Positions 47,429 through 61,310 of a stretch of 64,000 nucleotides of DNA are shown piece after piece. Every line of letters starts with the position of its first letter. The first letter of the stretch is position 1. Origin of the DNA: Cordia subcordata (taxonomy: Eukaryota; Streptophyta; Magnoliopsida; Boraginales; Cordiaceae); contig JAPTOF010000005.1 in NCBI GenBank assembly GCA_028554755.1, positions 18,264,001 through 18,328,000 of the forward strand. Direction: 5' to 3'. Under the pieces are notes generated by a model. That model saw nothing but the letters and a program-made list of their open reading frames with translations. It did not search any database and was not told the origin of the DNA. Position numbers and translations under genes: made by a program.

Positions 47429-50322
47429 TACTTACTGCTTTTTTTTTATATATATGTAAATTCCCCATACTTTGGAAATATCATACCGATGTTACCTAAG
47501 ATATCACTTTTTTTTTTAAAGCAAATTCAATTCTCGATCTCAGTTTAGAGTATCAATACAACTCGGTATAGGATTACTTATCTGGTAATTTGAGTAGTAT
47601 CAAGTAACCAAACTCATAATATAAAAGCCAAACGTCCAGACGAATGACTCTACGTAGACAAACAATAATTTAACTGTTCTGGAAGACTTTTGATTTCTTA
47701 ACTAATTCAAATGACAAAAATAAATTATTTTTACTAATATACTAAGTTCTTGAAAATATAGGTGGTGGGAGTTGCAATAATATCTCGTGAAGCATTGACG
47801 TCTCATTTTCATGTGTTGGCACGTGGCAACGCGTTGGAGGCAAAGCTTTAACATGGGCCTCAGGAAAAGATATTCACCAAATCTGTCTCGAGTTGCAATC
47901 AAGCAAATCTTGTGAAGGATTGAAGTTTCTTTGTCAGCGCTTTGGGATAAAAGACGAAATCTTGGATATTTTGGGTGTGCATTTTCGTGTCGGCACCACA
48001 CGATTTCTACGTGATCTATCAACTCACCAAAGTTAAATAGTCCAGTTATTTCTTATATTAATCTTTCCATTATTGCTTTTGATTGTAATATCTTATCGGT
48101 GTGATAGGTTATAATCTTAATATTATCTATTATAAGAATAAAAGCATATTTAAACTATTATAAATAGGACATGAAATTCATGAAAAATTGATGTAAATGA
48201 AGCATTTGACTCTCCTTAAACATGTGATAAAACTATAATTTAGAATCTCTAGTTTGTGTGAATCTACTTAATACTTCTTGTAACAACTCAAACCCAATAT
48301 AATATTTCACATTAGTTCATTATAGAGTGATTTATCAATGAGTGATGTGAATATAATTAATACTTAGATTAATCATTTTGAACCAACTAATTTAGGTGTT
48401 TGGGCTCAAAAATATAATAGAATAGTATCATATTTGTTACATGTTTACAACAAAAATTTCATTTGTGTGGGTCTAAGAGTTCGTGTTCGAAGTCACAATA
48501 ATTAATTACTAGTCTACTATCAAATTGGACTTAATAGGTTACCAAAATTTGGACCCAAGTGCTTGAGTCACTATTGAAACCGTTAGATTTTTGTAGTGGT
48601 ACTCGAAAGCTAGCCACACAAATTACTTCAGTGCTGATAAAGACGTATTTTAGAAGATAAGGTCAAGTCAAATTTAAACTGTCATAATGATGTGAAAAAG
48701 CTATATGCAGACAGCATATACCAAAGCGATGCTAGGATATTATAAACGAAAGATCATTTATTTTTAAGATCCGTTTAAATTAATTTTATATTAAAAAAAA
48801 TTAAAACCCAATTCACGTGTTTATTGAAAAAAAAAATTTCTTTTTCCCCTATCGTAGCCTGTAAAAACTATAATTAATTTCAAATTTTCGGGCCTCCCTT
48901 GGGCCCAAGATATGATATGTATTGGGCTAATATCCATGAGAAAAAGACTTTTGATCCGTGTATGACCCATACAAGGATCTTATATATCAATATCTGCTAA
49001 AAGAAGTCTGGAAAGGCCCAACTGAGTTGATTGGAGAAAAGCCCAAAAGAAACAACATCATTGAAAGAGTAGCTTTTATAAACTCTTCGGGTCTCTCGGC
49101 ATCTCAAATCTTGTCTTGCATGCATTTGGGAGGAGATAGACGACTAGGCTCGATGAGGGGAGGCCACTAGACTTGATGAGGGGCGTGTAGTACATAGAAA
49201 CCGTCTCGGTGTCCTTTTTTATGTCTAAAATAAACACGTTTTATTAATAATACATAGATGTATATAAAAAGTCCAATCAAAATTGATCCAACAAATATAA
49301 ATTCAAAGTATCAGAAACCCTAAAACTTGATTAACTATAATAAAAGTCAATCAACCACTATCAACCCTAGCATTAAAACCAAAAGGTCCACACATCATCA
49401 TTACATGGCACACATTTGACGAACACTCTCCAACGAAGCCATAAAAAGGTCAACACAGAAAACAAACTATAACAAGGAAAGAAACAGGCTCACTATCCCA
49501 AACTTTGAACACTTGGAGAAAAAATCTTTTAATTTGACCTCCAACGCTTCCAATAGAGCGACTTGTCATCGAATAATACCATCAACCATGGTGGAGACAC
49601 AACCAGGAGAGAAGAGGAACAGCCAAACTTACAACAAAGACCATAAAACCCTATGCTGAAAAACCAAAGCTAAATGGACCCACAAATTATCCCAAAGAGA
49701 ACACCAAAAAACTGAAAATAAGTGTCCTTGTTCTAGATTTGGAAATAATAAGACCCACAAATTATATCTGAGACAGAAATAAAAGTAACAAAAGACAATG
49801 GATTCAACACAATACGATATGAATAGCAAACAACATAATAAAAGGTAGAAACACATGCGTAAACCACCGGCCAAAGGCCAGGTTGAGCGAAACGAAGTTT
49901 GGAGATGAGATAAGGATGGGGGGAAAGTTAGAGAGAATTTTTGAAAAAGAGACCGTCTCGGTGTGTTAAATCCTATATTATGTGTATCGAAAAAGAGAAA
50001 GGTAACCAAATTTGATGAGTAATGTGAAATACATAGAAATACTCAAAGATGTTTATCAAAATTTGAGAGATCAAACATATTTAATTGTTGAGACGTCAAA
50101 TGAAATCTCAAACCCTATTTTTCAGTCCTATCATCATATCGCTTGAATTCTTACATATATATATATATATATATATATGACAAATTGATAAGGCGACCAA
50201 TCTAATTGAGGATGGCCTATGTGCCTGTTTCATCCTATCTATTTTGGATGTTTATAAGTACTTTTTATAAAAAGTTATAAAAAATTATTTTTTATTTTAA
50301 TACTTTTAAGCACTCGAATAAG

Positions 50323-50757
50323 AGGGTGTTTGGCTTTGTTTATAAGCCAAACCAGCTTTTAAGCCAAAAATGCAATTTGATATGTTTGGTAAAATTGCTT
50401 ATAAACAATTTGTGGCAGCTTATAAGCTGGTAGGAAAAAAAAAAACACTGGCCAACAATTTTTTTTGGGTGCTTATAAACTATTGGTCAAAGTGAGCATA
50501 AAGACATATTTACTCTTAAGAATGACAAGTAAATTACAATAATAATTTTTATCACATTAATTAATTATATGTTTTTTCCGGTCACTTTAATTATTATTAC
50601 CACTGATAAATACTTATTTATCAAATATGTCAATAACTTATAAACACATATTATCTAAACATATTTATACTTACTTATCACCAACTTAAAAATAATTTTT
50701 TTACTTATAAGCACCACCTGCTTATAAGTAACTTTAAAAAAGCAATGCCAAACCGGC
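50323..50757. mobile_element. MITE-like element, hAT-type termini
   Basis: The left end GAGGGTGTTTGGCTTTG is inverted at the right end as GCAATGCCAAACCGGCTC. The interior has several GCTTATAAGC-like palindromic words and no coding frame. The termini resemble those of the foldback element at 40378. Confidence 0.55.
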
Positions 50758-50964
50758 TCAATGTTGAACCCACAACTCAAAAGTTAGCACAAAGAGCCTT
50801 TCAAGATGCCAATTGGTCTGTAAGTCCTGTCTGGTCTAGAATCTAAGACGTAATGCCATGCTGTACCTTAAACAACATCTCTCTCTTATCCTACACTTAT
50901 CGTTTCTATCTTCTCCCTCCAAACAATAACAATGCATTTCTGAGAGAAACAAAACTCCACAGCC

Positions 50965-53235
50965 ATGGCGTCTTCTTTGTTTCTCGGCACATTAAATCCA
51001 TGCACCAACTCATCACAAGCGCCAACTATTTCTACAAATCGATTTCCAACCCAGAGCAGGCTCCAACTCGTAACTTTTTCCGAGAGAAAACCACAACATG
51101 TTTCCGACTCACAATCTGTCGTAAAGACTTTGCTGCAGAAGTCTGTTGTTCCACTTGCTGCTTCCATTGCTGTTATCCTCTGGTCTAGTCCTGGTAATTA
51201 CCATCGCCTTTGTTTTTCCCTTTTCTTAAAGAGAATGAATAGAATTCCCCCCTCCCAAAACCCCGGGGGACAAACGGGTGCTTTTACTGAGCTACCCTTT
51301 TGTCCAGGTGACAACCATTAAAGCATTGCCTATGATCTGGCATGTTGAACTATAGCACTTGAGACAATTTGATACTTGAACTACCTAAACGTGCCTTTAG
51401 TCCATATACTATTAAAAATTGGATAATTTTAGTCTCATTTAACGGATTCTTTCCGAAGTTTTCATCATCACATGTCTTTCTCCTGCAATTTTGTATTTGT
51501 TTTTGGACAAAATTCATTCAGTGGACTAACATTGTCCAGTTGCTTGTCTTCGGACAAAATTCATTAGATGATCTAACATTATCCAATTATTAACAATTCA
51601 CAGACTAAAAAGCATATTCTATAGTTTAGGGACTAAATTGTTCCAAAGGCTATAGTTGAAGACCATAGTAGGAATTAATCTTGAGCATTTTTAGTCTTTT
51701 CCTACGTCATTACGTGTTCTTTTTCTTTAACATACGAGTTCAACTACTAATATGCTAATTATAAAATGTTTATGCGAGGTAGTTGAACCTAGTAGATAAT
51801 TCAAGTCCAAAAGAAGTGTGAAGAGCAATGTGGGATGGGGTGTTGTCCTTTTTTGAAGTAGTAAAACTAGTTGGGGGAAAGATTTAAGATTGTGGCAAAG
51901 CCTTTTAAATATGTTCATGTTGTTACTTCTAGAGTTCCATTAAGTGATTAATCTGATAAAATTGATTGAGATTAGGAATTCTTAACACCATTACACCTTA
52001 TTTTAGGGGGGCCTTCCCCCCTTGGTTGAGTATAAATAGAGGGCACACCTTACAATCAAACATGTCGAAAACAATAAATAAGTAAATATGATTAAATTCT
52101 TTTGCCCCAGTTTAAGTATCTGGATGAGTGGTAATTTAATATGTCGGAACTGTATTTTCAAGAAACTCTCACCACAGTACCAGACATTTAGTTAAGTATA
52201 CCCTAGATTTGAGAGTAATTTTAATTTGCTATCACAGCTGCAAGTCATTTGAATAGTTAAGGGTTCGAGTCTCACGGTTGCTAGTTTGAATCCTGCTGCA
52301 CATGCTGATTTCTTCTTGCAGAAAAGCTATTAAGTGCTAGCTTAGCTTTCAGTTTCAAAACACTGTTTTCTGAAAAGGCTGTTTAGAAATGTTCTTAGAA
52401 GGGCGTCTAGTGAAAACAAAAATGCGTTTGGTTATTTTTGCATGGAACTGACTTTTATCAAATCTCATGATGTTTGGTTATACTATTTGTAACTTTCTGG
52501 TGCTTGCAGCTAATGCTGGTTTTCTCTCGGGCTTTTCTGGGATAGAATCTATTCCTGGTCCTCAGCTACCCGAGATAGATTTTCTCACTCGTTTAAATGG
52601 TATGTCTCCGAAAGCTTTTCAAATATTTTATGGTTAATCTGCACTTGGGATGATACAAAGAAAGTTGGCTTTTTTTTTTTTTCAGAAGAAAATCAGAAAA
52701 AGTATGCAGAAAATGATGCAAGATTCAAGGAGTCTCCACTGCTTAAGAAGTTGCTCGAGAAAACCAAGTTGAATAAGGAGAAGTAATCTCCCTCACTTAA
52801 CTGCAAACATTTTGTCTTTCAAGTAGCGCTTTAATGAATAATCAATAGCCAAAATTGCTTCGCAATCCATACAATGCTCATCAAAGCATTCAAATTAGAC
52901 ATTGCGATTGGATCTTGAGAGGTGGAATGCTTGTAACTTCCTCTGCTGAATGGTCTCAACAAGTATTCTTCAAATGCTTTAAGAAATGCTTCAAGGGAGG
53001 GTTTTTTTTTTTTTTTTTTAAACGTGCTTATGTATATGTATTTCTTGGGAAGACTTTTCCAAATCGTTTAGCTACTAACATCGTGAGATCTTTCAGGAAT
53101 CGACAGGCGATCATGGATAAGTACTGCATACGTGGAGCAGAGTGGGGAGTTGGCGACTGTTCGACAGCAGCGATGACTCCAGAAGAGAGGGAGAACTTCA
53201 TCTCCATGCTAAAGCAAAAGGCTGGGATGGAATAA
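50965..53235 (+). CDS. Predicted thylakoid-lumen protein of unknown function
   Basis: Four GT-AG exons: 50965-51193, 52510-52599, 52686-52782 and 53097-53235, giving 184 residues. Residues 1-57 look like a chloroplast transit peptide (Ser/Thr/Gln-rich, almost no acidic residues). A hydrophobic stretch (about 61-73) then leads to Ala-Asn-Ala at 77-79, a typical lumenal cleavage site. There is no twin arginine, so the Sec route is more likely. The mature part of about 105 residues has a charged helix (ENQKKYAENDARF...LLKKLLEKTK) and a conserved-looking C-terminal block, MDKYCIRGAEWGVGDC, followed by TPEERENF. The two cysteines in that block could form a disulphide. I recognise it as a plant-conserved chloroplast protein but cannot name it. 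Function and location are inferred from the targeting signals. Confidence 0.85.
51194..52509 (+). other. Intron 1 of the lumen-protein gene, with promoter-like and repeat sequence
   Basis: A 1,316-bp intron. It includes a diverged direct repeat starting GGACAAAATTCATT (about 51505 and 51552), a GGGGG/CCCCC hairpin (about 52006-52020), a strong TATA-like TATAAATAGAGG (about 52031-52042) and a tRNA B-box-like GGTTCGAGTCT (about 52262-52272). These suggest old retroelement or SINE remnants, not a coding gene. Confidence 0.55.
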
Positions 53236-56200
53236 CCCGATTCAGTTGCAGCATTCGAGGTGATATTTGTCGCAGTTTCATGACTCGGGTACATGAAAAG
53301 GTTTCTTAGTTTGGCCAGAACTAGGAATCCTAGGGCCTGTTGAATAAGGCTGCGACCCTACAGAACCAATGCATAGAAGATCAAACAAGGCTGACCAGAT
53401 TTGTAGTCCCTTATACTTTATATGCATCTTTTTCCTGCTAGATCTTTTTCCATGTTATTTTTAGATTGCTAAAGATCTGCAGCACTATGTAAGAGCAGCA
53501 GGAGATCATATGGTGGTCTTGCTGCAATTCTTTTTCATCTTTGGTGGAAGTATCATAAATATGACAGCAAATGTCAGGATAGTCTTCGTTTTTGTTCTTG
53601 AAGGAAAATATATTTCAATACGTAATTGAATACAAAAGTTAAGAGACCTACGTGTTTTCCTTTAAATATGGAAGCTAAATAAATCAAGACTGAAATTACT
53701 GATCAGTAGAGATCCTCACGATATATTGGATGAATCTCCTTGCCTCTACAATCTAAATCCCTTCTTTGCTAAATTCTTGCAAGTTTTTTTTTTCTCAGAG
53801 TTTTCGTATGTGATATATGAGGAATATGATAGAAGAACTTTGTTATCGTATTGTTAATAAGGCACTATTTATACTTATCAGCACCTCCACAATGTGCCTT
53901 AATCTAATATAATTAGGATTACATAATAGTTATCAAAGTAAACTAAAATACTCTTTAGATAAGTGAGCACTCCTGTGGGCGGATCCCACTAAATCCAACA
54001 GTTTTTAAAATTGTAGAGTAGCTTGTTGTTTGTTTCTACTTACAACCAGAAGATATCAATTGGTTATTATCTGCAGTTATTTTGTGAAGCTTCTGCCCTC
54101 TCACCTTTCTTTTTTCTTTTTTCTTTTTTCTTTTTTCTTTTTTCTTTTTCTTTTTTGATCGGCAAGAAAAAACTATTTCATTCCACTGAAAAACATTAAT
54201 TACAAGTATGGTCTCGGATATATGCTTCAAATATCTCAGGCTATACACAAAAGACTATTTTCTATGCTGTCTTTCTACTTCCGGTAGTCACAAAAGATCA
54301 TCCTAACTTCTTCATCAATGCGTTCAAAGACTTGCTCTTCCGTGGCAGATTAAGACTCGTGCGTTTTACTGTTTTTTTCTTTCAAAACGTTATAACTTCC
54401 TGAAACACTCCCATTCAAGCAGCCTTTATTTCGAATGCAATTGAGGTGCACCAATAAAATACAAGTTATTATTCAATGACTCCACCTAGCTAATGCATCT
54501 TTATGATAATAAAAGATTCACTAAATTTGTAAACTTCGACTTTTGCTGTTTAAGAAGACAATAGTAAAGTCTCTAAATGATTCTACGCAACAACATTTGG
54601 ATACCTGTAATGTGAAGTTATGATGACTTTGGAACAGAAAAGTTTTTGTGATATCTGAATTGTTCATTGTTGAGAACTGATGCCATCAATTGAACAATGC
54701 CCGAATTATTGAAGCAAGTTGGATGCTATGTACTTTTCTAAAGATATATTTAGAGCACAAACAAACATTACTGATTGAGATTCCTCCGACGTTAAAAGCT
54801 GTCTCTAATTTATTGGACACCATCGTCGTCTGTGGCACTATTTGTCTGGACAGAGTATAATCTCGAAAATACATCATTAGAAAATAGAAATTGCACAGCA
54901 TCTTTTACATTATAACAAAAGGAGACACATTTTTAGAACAATCGACACATTTTTAGAATAATTAACCCTAATATTAGTAGTCATGCGAACCTCACATACA
55001 CGTAAATCTTATTTGTCATGAGATATATAATAATCGATTATAAAAGTGATTTCTGATAAAATTCAAACTACTCATGCTAACTTGAGCCCGTCGTATTTTC
55101 AGGAGTTCATTATTCTAATTTCCCGATGTCTGAAATGTATGTAATAGGAGCTGTTATTAATTAACACAGACAACGAAATTAGAACTTTTATTAATGAGAG
55201 TCAACTAACAGGAGTTGTTTACAAATTTTTGTCGGATAGAAGATACCCTTTCCACAGTGATGGTAACAATTATAAGAAGGGTCATTTACAAATTTAATAT
55301 CAGTCATAGTAGCATGCTAATAATAGTAGATATTAGTCAAAGGTAAAGTGGGTCATTTGACCCTCCTACCATAAAGATGTATTTGCTGTAGTATATGGTA
55401 TAAAATAGAAATTATTTTCATGTGTTATATAATAAATTAATTAATACAAATATATATATGCATATATATATATATAATTAAAACCTCAATGAATTTTAGA
55501 GCTTTTAGCATTTGCCACATAACACAATATATTAAATTAGTTTAGCAATGTTTTAAGCCACCTCAATGAAATTTTAAAGTATTTATAACATAATTTATTA
55601 TTTATGCCATCTCAATAATATTTTATAGTGTCCATTCATTGCCACAAATTGTAACGAAATTGGTTCCTCATCAGCCTTAGCATTGTTTAAGCAATGAATT
55701 TGTAAAGTAATTCATTTAAACATTTCTTTAATTTGATAATTATTACATACACATTACTTGCCACAATTTACAAATGCAAGGTGAACCCACGTCGACGAAA
55801 CTTTAGACCAATACACAACTTCCATTCATCTATATAATCTATATAATCTACTGCTACTACTACTATTACTACTAATAATAATAATAATAATAATAATAAT
55901 GTCATGATTTAGATTGTTCTAAGTAGTATCAAATCAAGAAATTTCAATTTTTATGGGCTCCATCTTGATTAAGTATTTTATAAAATAAACATTATTTAGT
56001 TCTAACAAATTACAAAAATTATGTCATAAGTCTCCACTTTTTTTCTACTTTTTCACTCTTTTTTCTTTCAAGTTATTTCAAGATATCGAAATCAATTATT
56101 ATATTTTGAAAAAGCCATCAATTTAATCTCTATTGTTAAGTATTTACTAATAACTAAATAAAAAGATGTAACTTGATTATCCTCTCTAATTTAAAACATT

Positions 56201-56810
56201 TATTAGGTAAAATATAGGATGATTCTCAAGTTATCATGAGTGTATGAATATGAGAACATCACATATATAGAACGTTTAGTTAAAATAAAAAATACACAAA
56301 AAAGTACATTTATAGAATTTTTTAAACAAAAAAAATACAAAATTTATATATGAATATATAAAATTAATAAATTTATGCCACATTATCAAATTTTAATTTT
56401 TGTGGGATTTTTTTATTAACTACACTTTTGTATTAACAAATGAGGAAATTATCCTATAAGTCCCCATTGTTTCTTTTAAAAAAAAAAATAGCCCTCATTA
56501 TTAAGAAAGATCCCAATCAGTTCCTTATTTTAAAATATGATCAATTTAGTTTATATCAAGAAATATTTAATAAAAGAATCTGCGTTTATATCTATACAAT
56601 TATACGAAATTAAACTTAAATGAGTTTGGAGTTTTTAAATTGACACACAAGCTATCGCAAGAGAAGATAAATCAAAATTTTACACTTTTATAAATAGTGA
56701 TGTACAAAGTAAGTTGAATTTTATTATTTTGACTAATTTTATTTCACAATTTTATAACATGTTATATTTATTTTAAATTTAGCCTATATTTATATAATCT
56801 ATCTGTCTAT

Positions 56811-57450
56811 TGTTAGAAAATTATGAGGTGAATGGAAAATTATCTCTGAAGAACTTTGATTTTCCTACTAACTCATTTAATTCATAGGACTTATAAATTC
56901 TTTGAATCATGATTTCTTACATAAATGTAGTAAATTTTGAGTTTTTCTACTTTCATGAAATAGATGTAATATAAAAGATTTTGTGACCCTTTGAGTGCCC
57001 TTCATAAATAAAGAAATGATGACTTCATTTTCTCCTAAACCTATATATAGTGAGTCTTTCAGGCATTGCATAACACAATAGAAATCTCTTCTATTAAAAA
57101 AATTCTAGAACATGAGTAACATATAGACCGTAGGCATTTACCGTGTTTAATACATGTCTACATCAATGTTCACCACATGTATGAGAAAGGGTTCACCACT
57201 GAAAAGTTCACAAACTTTTGTTCTTGGAGTGCTACCATCACAAAAGTATAAACGTTATATTATGAGAGGATTGCATCACAAAATTATTATTACTGTAGCA
57301 AAAGTGTAATCTCCTTAAGGAGATCGAGCTTAGTCGAGTCTCTTTTATTTGGTTTTCTTTAATATATTATTCCATTTTTTTTAGTTTATATTTTAGTTTT
57401 TTAGGTTAAGTATTTTTCATATTATTCAGTTTATTTTTACTTATTTTGTA
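56811..57450 (+). mobile_element. Possible degenerate LTR
   Basis: It begins TGTTAGAAAATTATGAG and contains a TATA box (CCTATATATAGTGAG, about 57040-57054) about 230 bp in, resembling U3 and R. The right boundary is not clear, with no CA end plus matching target-site duplication found, so this is tentative. Confidence 0.3.
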
Positions 57451-60400
57451 CAATTCTATATTATAATTTTGTAATTATTTTACCAATAGTTATGCTCGTA
57501 TCTCTATTTAAATAACTATATAACTATATTATTATTATTATTATTTTCTATTCGAATAAGACAAATATAAAGCACGAGTATCATACTAGTACCAAATTAA
57601 TATAAAACCCTTGCATTGACCAACTATTAGCATATATATCCACCCTTCCTATAACCACCTCAGATTCCACTTTGCTATATATGCCTTTCCCCTTCATTGG
57701 AGATAAATATTTGCATCAACGATGACTTCTATCAAAACATTCGTTTAGTGCAGTGTCAGCGGCTGCGATCTCCTACTATAATAATGTGTATAATATTATG
57801 TACTATATTCGTTGTGTCTATTGCGCTCTGCAAGATGGTTGCATCATCTTGCATATAGTAAATTCTGTAATTAAAGTCTCCATTATCATTCTTTTATTTT
57901 GTGTCTCTTTATATATTAATTAGTATTATTCATTCTCCATCATTATATAAAAAGCTTGACAATAAAATTAAAACACTTATGCATCTTTATATTTAAAATA
58001 TTAGTAAGTAATTTATATCACACATACATAAATTTACCACATATATTATTCCAAAACATTGTGCCATTATATATCGTCTTCTACATTCAATCATGAAAAA
58101 CATACCTCCATATAATCAATTTATGTAATATGGGTTGTGCTTGATGCATCTAACTTATAACATTGTGTGTTTTTTTTTTCTTTTTTATCTTTTCTTATTT
58201 ATGACTACATATATTATGATTATACGAAAATAATATAATTATATATGTAATTTATTTTTATATAACGTAATTACTTTCGCATCCATGCAAATACAAAGGC
58301 TCTACATTAGGATATTGTAAAATACTGGTGAAAGAAGACATGAACAAATAAATATATATAAATAAATAAATAAATAAATCAGAGATAGTGGAGGAACGTG
58401 ATGAATAAGAGAAAAAAGATCGTCCATCGTTGGATGATGGGGCCCAATGCATAGTGATTGGTGGGTTCAGAATCGACGACGTTACGTACAAATACCCCCC
58501 CCCCCACACCCCCAACACGCAGAAAGTGCAATGAAAAGATTTTTAAGACAGCCGACGGCGGCAGTAGCAGAATCTCCATCATGTCCTTGTCCCCCCGACA
58601 CATGCGTACTAAATCAGCAAATATTACCTTTTCCTTTGTTTTTTCTTTTTTCATTCATAAAACCTAGATTCACTTCTGCTGCTCACGCGCTTTTAGTAGC
58701 GTGGGCACCCCTCTTTCTTTTTCTCGTTAACTTCCCTATTTTTCGTTACAGGTGTATTTAAGGTTCTCAGCTCTAATTTTACTCTATCAGCTATTTTATC
58801 TTACTTTTTAACGATATTTTATTTCAATTTTTCTCCAACAATTTTCTTATTCTTTTATTTCCTACATGATTTCACGTTTAGTGTCTTCTCATTTATTTTC
58901 AGCACATATTTTTTTATAATTTAAAAATTACGTTAAAATTTTGATTGTTAACACTACTTTTAATTTATCTTTTTACAATAAAGTTAGTACATTAATATTA
59001 ATATTAATAAAATATTAATTAAGTACGTTATAATATCTAAATTAGTAAAGTTTATAATATAATGAATAAAATACTTTCAATTTTTTTAACGTCATGAACA
59101 ATTAATTTGATCGCTAGTGAGAGAGGGGAGATAGGGGGTGAATTTTGGCTTGCCAATATTTAGAGGAGTCAAATCATGGTCCATACCAAATTGCTAGCAA
59201 TATTATTATCGTGTGTGTATATATGCATATATAATACAAATACTATATATTAATAAATATGTGTGTAATTGTTATATTGTTTAACGTAGTTGTATTATGA
59301 TGTAACTGTTGACTTAGTTGATTTGAATTATCATTGTAGGTTTTAGCTTAAAAATCGTCCAAAAGTTACCCAAAAACTGTTCAAAAATGGTTCGAAAACA
59401 ATCATTTTAAGAGTATATGGCAAACGGGGGTAAAATAGCCCAAAAACTGAATTTTGCAGTTTTTGTTTTGTAAAATTATAAAATGGCTGAATTTGTTTGA
59501 TTGAAAATTAGTAGAAAAAGCAATAAACGTTTGAATTTTCATTATCGAGCACATTAAATCCATACTCAGGCAACAAATTCTATGATTCGATAGTACCAAA
59601 TAATGCATGTTCCAATTAGTTAAACATCAAATAATACTTGTAAGAAAAATATGTGTTTGATTTTAAGACATTTAATCATAAAATATTAATATTAACGAAC
59701 AACTCGATCTACTCACTCAGCACTTCTTTCTTCAAGAATTTCTTTCTAAAAAAAAAAAGAAAGAGTAACTAATAATATATATAATGGTTTGATTTTCAGC
59801 TATCTATAAAGTAATGAATAATTCTCTCAAATCCAAAACATTATCAACTCCCCAAGCTCGCTTTACAGTATCACGAAAGAAAGGCTCGAAGTTCTTGCCC
59901 TTCCTTCTTTAGTATGTGACGTACGTGGCCTTCCATTTAGCAATAAGCAATATATATATATCAATAATTTAATCAGATAAACCTAATTTTCCGATAAACT
60001 TAGTAACATCATACTCTTAAATAATTTTAGAAGATCACTTCATACTTTTGCTCTTTGACTTGAACCAATTATTTGTGTCTGCAACACAATTTGCTACTTC
60101 AAGAGTATAAAATAGCCTACAAATGATGACGTAATAACTCAAATGATTAAGATTACTTTTTCTAAGAGTATTGAATCCCTTGAGGGGTAAGAAGTTGAAT
60201 GAAGGGTGGAAGGTCAAAAAATATTAATGATGCATTCTCTCGTATCATCACCTTATCAACAGAATTTAGGGTTAATAACATGAATGATAATTTATTTTTT
60301 ATGCTTTTATCAACTGATTGTCTTATCTTTTAAATGTGTATTTTAGTCTCTGATCTGATATATTATTGTCATTTGTTAGTTCTTAAATTGAAATTTGTCC

Positions 60401-61019
60401 AAACACAGACTAAAATGTTACAGTTTGAAAAAGTATATCACACGATTTTGACAAATTTACCCTTAAAACATGAGCTTTGGCAAATATGTGACAATTGCAT
60501 AATATTTCTGTCCATTTCTGAACTATTCATTTTAAGGACTAACCCTGATAACCATATATTAGATCAATAACTAAAATGTCACATTTGAAAAATAAAGGAG
60601 TTAATTAACAAATGCAGCATATACATGGACTACATTGTGTTATTAACTCTAAAATTGAAGTGGTTTGCAATTATTCATATCATTTCGTCATATAACTTTT
60701 CATGTTGTTGTTCAAGAAAAAGCACGTGAAAAAAATCTATTTATTGGATAAGTTTTTAAATCCAATAAAGTCTTTTATTTACCTTCTATTCATCAAGAAT
60801 TTGAACAAGATAACCCCGCCTCCCGGCCCTACAAATTATACCATACAGCTATATTTATTGTACATCCAAAGACGCATGATGCACCACCCAATAAATCTCA
60901 CAATCTGATTGTTAGATTAACATGAAATTTAACTACTTCACTCTCCTCATGTCGACAAACACAACACAATACTCTGATCGTCAATCGGAAACTTGTAACA
61001 CCTCAAACTGTGAGCTCCA

Positions 61020-61310
61020 AAATCATTCACAGATTGTGAACATATCGTTCACAATCTGTGAACATACCATTCACAGATTATGAATATATCTTAAAAAATC
61101 GTAAACAAATAATTTATCATTGTGAACATATGATATGAAGCTTTTGAGCATACAGTATAAGAGTAATGGATAAATAAATTGTGAACAAATAAAAGTTTGA
61201 AACATAAAGTGTTAAAGTTGTACACATTTAACATGCAATTTGTAAATAATTACAAGTTGTAAACATATATTGTGAAAATTGTGAACTTATAATAATAAGG
61301 TTGTAAACGT
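61020..61310. repeat. Cluster of TTGTGAACATA-like repeats with a perfect inverted repeat
   Basis: About ten variants of TTGTGAACATAT occur in 290 bp, some inverted. Arms at 61026-61041 and 61047-61062 are perfect 16-bp complements (TTCACAGATTGTGAAC) around a 5-bp spacer. Confidence 0.7.

Larger units (their letters stand above)
46815..50964. other. Spacer between nodulin-related and lumen-protein genes
   Basis: The first 200 bp are the nodulin-related promoter and leader, including a TA run (about 46938-46968). Farther on are a MITE-like element (47219-47428), AT-rich filler, a TA microsatellite (about 50155-50178) and a second MITE-like element (50323-50757). Frames at 47702-48022, 48958-49170 and 49629-50009 lack domains. 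Confidence 0.6.

Noticed and set aside
52262..52272. tRNA gene suggested by a B-box-like GGTTCGAGTCT
   Set aside because: No matching A-box or cloverleaf arms at the right distance; at most a SINE relic.
58379..58761. Overlapping open frames on both strands near the poly-C tract
   Set aside because: They run through homopolymer C and low-complexity sequence, and neither shows a domain or a neighbouring exon.
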